A DNA stretch of 38,700 nt. Source: Rhodobacteraceae bacterium UBA2776. Its GTDB lineage: Bacteria; Pseudomonadota; Alphaproteobacteria; Rhodobacterales; Rhodobacteraceae. Shown here piece after piece: positions 33,330 through 38,700 of this stretch (the first letter of the stretch is position 1; each line of letters starts with the position of its first letter). A model generated the notes under the pieces. It made no database searches and was not told the DNA's origin. It saw nothing but the letters and a program-made list of their open reading frames with translations. Made by a program: the position numbers and the translations under genes. The stretch covers positions 73,105 through 111,804 of the forward strand of contig DEIK01000009.1 of NCBI GenBank assembly GCA_002352425.1, given 5' to 3'.

Positions 33330-33388
33330 GCTCAATCCTGACGGTTTTCCTCGCGACTGCGAAGAATGCCCGTCAGGGCTTGATGAGC
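33330..33388. repeat. Interspersed palindromic repeat, copy C (overlaps a gene end)
   Basis: A 59-bp copy that starts 4 nt after the tag stop and runs into the 3' end of the convergent TlpA-like gene. It supplies that gene's last codons (Leu-Ile-Lys-Pro) and its TGA. Ends are GCTCA and GATGAGC. Read on the minus strand it matches copy B in the left half and the minus-strand reading of copy A over its length. Confidence 0.75.
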
Positions 33389-33927
33389 GCATTGATGATG
33401 GCCAGCGCGCTATTGCTGTCCCATTCCGCATCGCCACGCAGGCGGGCAATCTCGCGCCCGTCTGGATCAATGATCACCGAAATCGGCAAGCCTAGAACGC
33501 CCATATCACGGGCCAATTTTTGTTTCGGGTCCAACAAAACGGGCAATTCGGTGATCTCGGCTTTGGCAAAGAACTTGGTGATCCCTGGCAAGGTGTTGCG
33601 CCCCGTGGCGATGGTCAGCACCTCAAACGTATCCCCGCCCAACGTTTCCTGCAGGGCATTCAACGACGGCATTTCCTTGCGGCAGGGTGCGCACCATGTC
33701 GCCCAGAAATTCACCAAAATGTATTTGCCGCGGTAGTCCGACAATTGATGCGCCCCACCTTCCGGATCGGTAAACACCTTGTCGGATACAGGCGCGGGTG
33801 CGCTATGAAACACCAGCTTTTTCATCAACCCTGTGCGCAGGGCCTCAAGCTCGGCCGTATCGGCCACCGCAGTATTTGCACCGACCGCAAGGGCGGCGTA
33901 TAGGACCATAGAACGCAAGATTCCCAT
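33373..33927 (-). CDS. TlpA-like thioredoxin-fold disulfide reductase
   Basis: Exported thiol-disulfide protein of the TlpA/ResA type, acting in the periplasm on cytochrome c or oxidase assembly. The 184-residue protein has a signal peptide (about 1-22), an N-terminal extension, YILVNFWATWCAPCRKEMPSLNAL with the active-site C79-A-P-C82, and the cis-Pro loop GLPISVIIDPDG. GAGAGG lies 7 nt before the ATG at 33927. The gene is divergent from argH with only 24 bp between starts. The last few codons are contributed by palindromic repeat copy C. Confidence 0.93.
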   Translation of the reverse strand: MGILRSMVLYAALAVGANTAVADTAELEALRTGLMKKLVFHSAPAPVSDKVFTDPEGGAHQLSDYRGKYILVNFWATWCAPCRKEMPSLNALQETLGGDTFEVLTIATGRNTLPGITKFFAKAEITELPVLLDPKQKLARDMGVLGLPISVIIDPDGREIARLRGDAEWDSNSALAIINALIKP

Positions 33928-33951
33928 TTTATTCCTCTCAGGGCCATACAC

Positions 33952-35358
33952 ATGACCAACAAATCAAAAGACACCAGCAATGCCAACACCATGTGGGGCG
34001 GGCGGTTCGCCGCTGGACCTGACGCGATCATGGAGGCCATAAACGCCTCGATCGGATTTGACCAGCGGATGGCCGCACAAGACATCCAAGGTTCACGCGC
34101 CCATGCCGCCATGTTGGCCGCCACAGGCATCATCACAGATACAGACGCTGCGGCCATAGGGGAAGGCCTGCTCACGGTGTTGTCAGAAATCGAAGCTGGA
34201 AAATTTGAGTTTTCCACGGCTTTGGAAGATATCCACATGAATGTTGAGTCCCGTTTGAAGGATTTGATTGGCGAACCTGCTGGCCGTCTGCACACGGCGC
34301 GGTCGCGCAACGATCAGGTCGCGCTGGATTTTCGCATGTGGGTGCGTGGTCAGGCCGATGCGGCGATTGAGGGGCTAGAGGCCCTGATGAAGGCGCTATT
34401 GGCGCAAGCCGAAGCCGGTGCTGATTGGGTGATGCCCGGTTTCACCCATTTACAGGTCGCCCAACCCGTCACATGGGGCCACCACATGATGGCCTATGTC
34501 GAAATGTTTGGCCGCGACATGTCGCGCTTTCAAGATGCACGCAACCGGATGAACCAATCGCCCTTGGGCGCTGCGGCACTTGCCGGCACATCCTTCCCGA
34601 TTGACCGCCACATGACGGCCGAGGCACTGGGCTTTGACGCCCCCGCTGCCAACTCTCTGGATGCCGTGGCTGACCGCGATTTCGCGCTGGAGTTTCTGGC
34701 GGCCTCGACAATCTGCGCCATGCACCTGTCGCGCTTTGCCGAAGAACTGGTGATCTGGTCCTCGGCCCAGTTCCGGTTCGTGGCACTGTCGGATCGGTTT
34801 TCGACGGGATCGTCGATTATGCCACAGAAAAAGAACCCAGATGCCGCCGAATTAATCCGTGCCAAAATCGGCCGAATCATGGGGGCGATGGTCGGCCTGT
34901 TCACCGTGATGAAAGGGCTGCCGCTGACCTATTCCAAGGACATGCAAGAAGACAAGGAACAAGTGTTTGATGCTGCCGACAGTCTAATGCTGGCACTGGC
35001 GGCGATGACCGGCATGGTCGCCGACATGAACGCCAATGTGGACGAGCTGGAGCGCGCCGCCGCCACTGGGTTCTCAACCGCCACCGATCTGGCCGACTGG
35101 TTGGTGCGCGAGTTGGGTATGCCGTTCCGCGAGGCACACCACGTGACCGGCACGCTTGTCGGTATGGCCGAAAGCAAGGGTTGTGATTTGCCCGAACTGA
35201 CCATTGAGGATATGCAATCGGTTCATAGCGCGATCAACACAGGCGTGTTTGACGTGCTGGGCGTGCATAATTCAGTTGCCAGCCGGATGTCTTATGGCGG
35301 CACGGCGCCTGCCCAAGTACGCAAGCAAATCGCCCGCTGGAAAGAGGAATTGGCATGA
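33952..35358 (+). CDS. argH: Argininosuccinate lyase
   Basis: Last step of arginine synthesis: splits argininosuccinate into arginine and fumarate. The 468-residue protein shows MWGGRFAAGPDAIMEAINASI at the start, LHTARSRNDQVALDFRMW, the TH(L)Q region HLQVAQPVTWG, and the signature GSSIMPQKKNPDAAEL. The start is 24 bp from the divergent TlpA-like gene, and AGGG lies about 9 nt upstream. The stop overlaps the small lipoprotein start (ATGA). Confidence 0.97.
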   Translation: MTNKSKDTSNANTMWGGRFAAGPDAIMEAINASIGFDQRMAAQDIQGSRAHAAMLAATGIITDTDAAAIGEGLLTVLSEIEAGKFEFSTALEDIHMNVESRLKDLIGEPAGRLHTARSRNDQVALDFRMWVRGQADAAIEGLEALMKALLAQAEAGADWVMPGFTHLQVAQPVTWGHHMMAYVEMFGRDMSRFQDARNRMNQSPLGAAALAGTSFPIDRHMTAEALGFDAPAANSLDAVADRDFALEFLAASTICAMHLSRFAEELVIWSSAQFRFVALSDRFSTGSSIMPQKKNPDAAELIRAKIGRIMGAMVGLFTVMKGLPLTYSKDMQEDKEQVFDAADSLMLALAAMTGMVADMNANVDELERAAATGFSTATDLADWLVRELGMPFREAHHVTGTLVGMAESKGCDLPELTIEDMQSVHSAINTGVFDVLGVHNSVASRMSYGGTAPAQVRKQIARWKEELA

Positions 35359-35528
35359 AACCTGTTATTGCAATAATCACTGTTTTGTTCGTTGCGGGTT
35401 GCGGCGCCGATGGCGAACCCGTCCGCCCCACCAAAAATGCAGGCACGACACTTATGCCTCCAGGGTCAAGGACAACAGTCAAAATTAGCGGCACTGCGCG
35501 GTTTGGTGTGACGTGGCGGGCCCGATAG
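35355..35528 (+). CDS. Small lipoprotein, LptM-like, coupled to argH
   Basis: A 57-residue lipoprotein translated from an ATG overlapping the argH stop. Hydrophobic residues 4-14 lead to the lipobox FVAGC, with lipidation at C16, followed by GADGEPVRPTKNAGTT. Small lipoproteins of this kind lie immediately before lysA in many proteobacteria (YifL/LptM, a helper of the LptD outer-membrane translocon). Here lysA is 2.6 kb away beyond a block of unrelated genes. LptM identity is inferred from size, lipobox and neighbourhood. Confidence 0.8.
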   Translation: MKPVIAIITVLFVAGCGADGEPVRPTKNAGTTLMPPGSRTTVKISGTARFGVTWRAR

Positions 35529-35534
35529 GCCCGC
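35516..35534. terminator. Hairpin overlapping both convergent stop codons
   Basis: GCGGGCC-CGATA-GGCCCGC is a perfect 7-bp stem with a 5-nt loop. The lipoprotein TAG lies inside it and the DUF4336 stop begins at its edge. There is no T-run, so it may be a weak terminator or a 3'-end stabiliser for both transcripts. Confidence 0.5.
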
Positions 35535-36259
35535 TATAACACCCAGCGAAAGGCGCGTTTCAACTCGGCGACGGCATCTTGATCGTACCAACGCCCATGC
35601 GCTAAAATGATGCGCTCTGGCCCCCAGTCAATCATCTGCTCAATGGCGGCCCGCAACTTGCGTCGCCCCTTTGAGAACGTCATCTGCATATCACGGGGCA
35701 TTTTGCCGTCAGGGTCTTGAATGCCCCCAAATCGAGTCAGGATCCGCATAATCCGCGACAGGTTCCTTGGCTCAAAATTCTCGATCAGATCGGTCAGGAT
35801 CAGGGTGTGCGAAGCGACGTGAAAAAACACGGCCTCGCGGTGAATCTTGCTGCCCTCAACCACCATCTGTTTGATCTGCCCCGCCCATGCGTCGGGGGCC
35901 GTTTGGCTCAAATCCTCATCAAAGCGCATGTTCATGCCGTGCTTTTTCGCCCGCGCAACCACACCGGGGGCGGCATAGGCGCGCGCCTTTGGAAAAGCGG
36001 CCTGCCATTCGGTGACAAAGGCATAGTGAATCCAGTTGGGCGCGATCAGGTGACTGACGGGACCAAGTGCCGCGATCTCGGACTTCAACGCGTCGCTGAT
36101 CTTGGTTGGAGAATGCAGCCAGATATCGCCATTTTGCAGACGAACCACCGTCATGCGGGTTGAAAATGGCACACCGTAAAACCGGATCGACGGCCCATCA
36201 ACTAGCCAGATGTCATCGGCCAAAGGTTTCAAAGTATTTAGCGGTTCATACCCAGCCAT
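35534..36259 (-). CDS. DUF4336 domain protein (MBL-fold-like)
   Basis: A 241-residue protein of the DUF4336 family, a metallo-beta-lactamase-fold group of unknown role. Visible blocks are MTVVRLQNGDIWLHSPTKI, the LIAPNWIHYAFVTEWQAAFPKARAYAAPG region, LILTDLIENFEP and ERIILAHGRWYDQDA. The classical HxHxDH zinc motif is absent, as in the family. The ATG at 36259 overlaps the stop of the upstream membrane-protein gene (TAATG), so it should be translated from the same message. That gene is frameshifted, so expression may be reduced. Confidence 0.85.
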   Translation of the reverse strand: MAGYEPLNTLKPLADDIWLVDGPSIRFYGVPFSTRMTVVRLQNGDIWLHSPTKISDALKSEIAALGPVSHLIAPNWIHYAFVTEWQAAFPKARAYAAPGVVARAKKHGMNMRFDEDLSQTAPDAWAGQIKQMVVEGSKIHREAVFFHVASHTLILTDLIENFEPRNLSRIMRILTRFGGIQDPDGKMPRDMQMTFSKGRRKLRAAIEQMIDWGPERIILAHGRWYDQDAVAELKRAFRWVL

Positions 36260-36616
36260 TAGATGTGCCCCAATCCTCGGTGACAAAGGATTATCACATA
36301 GTCCGCCAATATTGCATCCAGAATTTCAATAAGACCCAGCATCAACGGGATCGAGTCTGGCGTGCTGGGAAAAACATGGCCCAAGTCCAGTAGCACGACA
36401 AAAATATACCCCCAACCTGCGATAATCCCGCCTATGGCGGCGGCCCTGTTGCCACGCAGTAACCCGACTGCCGAGACAAGCGCACCAATTCCCAACAGGA
36501 TTAGAAATACATTGAACCCCCAAAAAATGCCCCCCCCCGAGAGGGGCAAAACTGCGGGTCTCGATAGGTCCGCCGGGAACGAGAGTGACAAAGGTAACGA
36601 CCAATAGAAGGAGCAT
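36259..36616 (-). pseudogene. Small membrane protein, frameshifted at a G9 tract
   Basis: Two frames join at a run of nine G (C9 at 36530-36538 on the plus strand). The first frame starts at 36616 with MLLLLVVTFVTLVPGGP and ends the readable part at FAPLGG. The second continues IFWGFNVFLILLGIGALVSAVG to the stop at 36259. With eight G the frames join to give a 118-residue protein with an N-terminal signal or anchor and about three more hydrophobic segments. As it stands the protein is truncated. The family is not recognised. The gene is coupled to DUF4336 and faces the tetR-like gene. Confidence 0.7.
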
Positions 36617-36665
36617 TTTTCCAGCCGGCGAGAAAAACACCCCCGCATCAACAGCCAAAGACGCG

Positions 36666-37110
36666 ATGCGGCTGCGTATACTGCAGGCCGCAATGCAGAC
36701 CTATCAAAAACAGGGTTTTCACACGGCCAAGATGAGAGACAATTGCCATTGCAGCAGGCTTGGCCAAGGGCACGCTCTACCTCTATTTCAAAAACAAAGA
36801 TGAATTGACCAACACCCTAGTGAAATGGATTTTCCAACAACTCGAACAAGAGTTTATCCCGCAGAATGAAATCCAAACGCTCGCCGACTACATGGCGCAG
36901 TTGCAATGGTTGTTGGACACCCCGGTTGATGCCCGCCGCGACACGCGGCTGTTTTTTGAAGTGCTTGGCCCCGGCTTTGGCACCCCCGAAGTGACCGCCG
37001 AGATCGCCGCGTTTTTTGAACGTATAGCCGCCAAAAACGCAGCCCTGTTGGAGCAGTTGATCCTGGCGGGTGAAGTGGGTCGTTCCAACCCGCACTATTC
37101 AGCGGATTGA
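36666..37110 (+). pseudogene. TetR/AcrR-family regulator, frameshifted and 3' truncated
   Basis: The N-terminal DNA-binding helices (MRLRILQAAMQTYQKQGFHTAKMRD) run into a frameshift at 36741-36742, where one extra A in GACAATTGCC breaks the frame. Removing it gives RDIAIAAGLAKGTLYLYFKNKDEL, a standard TetR helix-turn-helix. The rest of the ligand domain then reads to LILAGEVG, after which sequence from another gene begins and a stop follows at 37110. A GTG at 36585 is an alternative start but would overlap the divergent membrane gene. The intact gene probably controlled the divergent membrane-protein/DUF4336 pair. Confidence 0.8.
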
Positions 37111-37621
37111 ACGGGGAGGTAAGGCCAGTTTGGAATCTCTTAAATGTCTGGCTGCGGTGTTTCAAACTGCAATCCCTGACCAGCAAAAGGATTCTGATAT
37201 GACCCGCCGCGATGCAAACCTAACCGACGAGGACCAAGCCGCCCTGAAATACACCCATTACCTAAAGGCCAATGATGGTCGCCATAACAAAGACTATGAC
37301 GCCTCCGACCCGGATATGCCGCAATCCGAAAAGAACGTGATCCGCGAAGTGCGCCGTCTCAAGAATTTCTACATATCCGCAGCGGGCTATTTCCCATTGG
37401 TGTTGTTCTTGTTGGTCATCAACCTGTTGACCAGCCCCGGCTATTTGTGGGTGGTTTGGCCAGCGCTTGGAATGGGCACTGGCATTGTGATGCAAGCGAT
37501 CCGTGTGTTCGGGTTCGCCGGTCAATTCGGTGGTGACTGGGAAAAACGCCAAGTCGAAAAAGACTGCGCAACCTATAGCAACAGAACATGTGGCGCGCGT
37601 CAGAAGGATATAATGCTTTGA
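37080..37621 (+). pseudogene. XRE-family regulator with 2TM domain, 5' truncated
   Basis: The reading frame opens with TRTIQRIERGGKASLESLKCLAAVF, the last part of an XRE helix-turn-helix. It continues with a linker and a two-helix membrane domain: VIREVRRLKNFYISAAGYF, then LVLFLLVINLL and WVVWPALGMGTGIVMQAIRVFG, ending GGDWEKRQVEK. This is the known XRE-2TM layout. About 40 residues of the helix-turn-helix, including the start, are missing, because the preceding DNA is the tail of the TetR gene; the join lies near 37085. An ATG at 37199 could still start a 2TM-only protein. Confidence 0.7.
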
Positions 37622-38032
37622 ATTTTGTTAGTCGGCTCATTGGCAAACTCATTTTACGGGCGGCTTATTTGACACTGATCATTTTGTCCGCGTTATTTCT
37701 GGTTTTTCACGGATTGGTGATCGCGGAAGTATTGCCAAGAAACATCGTTTGGGGTGGCAGATTGACTGATGCCACGTTCCTGCCGTTGGAACTGTTGGCC
37801 GTTGTACTGAACCTGCTGCTGATGATGACTGGCGCCGTCACGGGGGAATTTGTGACGGCAAAGGCTGCCAAAGTGATTGTCGAACGGACCAAGTGGTTTT
37901 TGTTTTTTTGTTTTGGTCAACTCTGTTGCAGGCCTGTTTTCCCCGACAACCTTCGAGGTCCTTATGACGCCTGTAACCGCGCTCTATGCGCTTTGCCTCT
38001 TTAGGATAAATCGGTTCTCCAAAACCGCATGA
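37618..38032 (+). pseudogene. Four-helix membrane protein, frameshifted at a T7 tract
   Basis: I place the start at TTG 37618, overlapping the previous stop (TTGA), because AGAAGGA lies 9 nt upstream. The frame encodes helices LTLIILSALFLVFHG and LLAVVLNLLLMMTGAV and reaches KWFLFF. At a run of seven T (37903-37909) it shifts. With six T it would continue VLVNSVAGLFSPTTFEVLMTPVTALYALCLF to a stop at 38032, giving 137 residues with four hydrophobic segments. Without correction it reads low-quality sequence to 38004. Family unknown. It was probably in one operon with the XRE-2TM gene. Confidence 0.65.
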
Positions 38033-38057
38033 ACAATGCGACCTGTCAGGCACCGAA

Positions 38058-38094
38058 CAAAGGGGCGGCTAAAATGCTTCGCTGCGCCCCCTTG
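38058..38094 (+). terminator. Hairpin upstream of lysA
   Basis: CAAAGGGGCG and CGCCCCCTTG pair over ten positions with one mismatch, around a 17-nt loop. The following DNA (TCATTTCT) is only moderately T-rich. It could end the upstream accessory block and insulate lysA. The remaining 60 bp before lysA hold no other element I can name. Confidence 0.5.
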
Positions 38095-38155
38095 TCATTT
38101 CTGGCATATTCTTTATCCGTTCTGCGCTAGGGAATACTGCCAACAGGACGTCACA

Positions 38156-38700
38156 ATGGACCATTTTCTATATCAAAACGGAGTTTTGCACGCCGAAGAT
38201 GTCGCCGTGCCAGATATTGCCGCCAAAGTTGGCACCCCGTTTTACCTCTATTCCGCCGCCACGTTGCGTCGCCATTTCCGGCTGTTTGATGACGCGCTTG
38301 CGGGCATGGACCATCTGGTCTGCTACGCGATGAAGGCCAATTCCAATCAAGCCGTCCTAAAGCTGATTGGTGATATGGGCGCTGGTATGGATGTGGTTTC
38401 GGGCGGAGAATATGCGCGGGCGCGTGCCGCGGGCGTTCCGGGCGAGCGGATCGTGTTTTCCGGCATCGGCAAAACCCGTGATGAAATGCGCGCAGCCCTG
38501 ACGGGTGGCATCCGCCAGTTCAACGTTGAGTCCGAGCCTGAGATGGAAGCCCTGAACGAGGTCGCCTTGTCGCTGGGTGTGGTCGCGCCAATCACCGTGC
38601 GCGTGAACCCCGATGTTGATGCCAAAACTCACGCCAAAATCGCGACCGGCAAGTCCGAAAACAAATTTGGCATACCAATTTCCCGCGCCAGCGAGGTCTA
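38156..38700 (+). CDS. lysA: Diaminopimelate decarboxylase (partial, 3' end off window)
   Basis: PLP-dependent enzyme that makes L-lysine from meso-diaminopimelate. The visible 181 codons include VGTPFYLYSAATLRRHF, the PLP-lysine motif VCYAMKANSNQAVL, GMDVVSGGEYARA and RVNPDVDAKTHAKIATGKSENKFGI, all typical of LysA. The start at 38156 has AGGA about 8 nt upstream. In relatives lysA usually follows the argH-lipoprotein pair; here the accessory block separates them. About 240 residues are expected beyond the right edge. Confidence 0.97.
   Translation, partial: MDHFLYQNGVLHAEDVAVPDIAAKVGTPFYLYSAATLRRHFRLFDDALAGMDHLVCYAMKANSNQAVLKLIGDMGAGMDVVSGGEYARARAAGVPGERIVFSGIGKTRDEMRAALTGGIRQFNVESEPEMEALNEVALSLGVVAPITVRVNPDVDAKTHAKIATGKSENKFGIPISRASEV

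Noticed and set aside
33928..33951. 24-bp divergent gap between the TlpA-like gene and argH as a special regulatory site
   Set aside because: Such short divergent gaps are common in compact genomes and the gap contains only the two ribosome-binding sites.

Overview
The window reads as chromosome of an alphaproteobacterium of the Rhodobacterales (Roseobacter group). The grounds are gene content and gene-to-gene similarity, judged by eye: a 44-residue aa3 oxidase subunit IV, a DmdC-type acyl-CoA dehydrogenase, a MobB-MoeA fusion, a two-domain Sua5/TsaC, ETF-ubiquinone oxidoreductase followed by a TPR protein and ispE, and argH followed by a small lipoprotein. Base composition is moderately GC-rich and coding density is very high, with many ATGA or TGATG overlaps. 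I saw no tRNA, rRNA, CRISPR array or insertion sequence.

Layout. 1-2.4 kb: pyrB (cut by the left edge), a family-4-like uracil-DNA glycosylase and moaB. 2.5-7.4 kb: a two-gene RND efflux system (adaptor and pump). 7.4-13.4 kb: a DsbD-N-domain secreted protein, YqgE, TsaC, the DmdC-like dehydrogenase, an MBL-fold hydrolase and a DUF6173-like protein. 13.4-15.2 kb: cytochrome oxidase subunit IV, a lipoprotein and azlCD. 15.3-18.6 kb: a tightly overlapping molybdenum-cofactor operon fdhD-mobA-mobB/moeA. 18.6-21.3 kb: a membrane protein and greA (minus), then a PAP2 membrane protein. 21.3-25.7 kb: ETF-QO, a TPR protein and ispE. 25.7-28.9 kb: ispB, DUF2007, a tRNA1(Val)-type methyltransferase, DUF465 and a DMT transporter with a LysR remnant. 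29.5-31.7 kb: a small ORF and phaB/phaA, which make the PHB precursor. 31.8-35.5 kb: an EAL protein, tag, a TlpA-like thioredoxin, argH and a LptM-like lipoprotein. 35.5-38.1 kb: a decaying accessory block. 38.2 kb to the end: lysA, cut by the right edge.

Most of the window is intact housekeeping DNA. The unusual parts are: (i) a family of about 60-bp imperfect palindromes present three times, each directly downstream of a gene; (ii) the block between the argH-lipoprotein pair and lysA, where three genes each carry a single-base insertion (G9, AA, T7) and a TetR gene is fused to the 3' part of an XRE-2TM regulator; (iii) paired 6-5-6 inverted repeats between phaA and phaB, with a 14-nt identical core repeated upstream of ETF-QO; (iv) a uracil-DNA glycosylase that lacks the usual Fe-S cysteines and an FdhD with one cysteine where two are usual.

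No clear anti-phage, CRISPR or mobile system is present. The palindromic repeat family is the best candidate for something undescribed.
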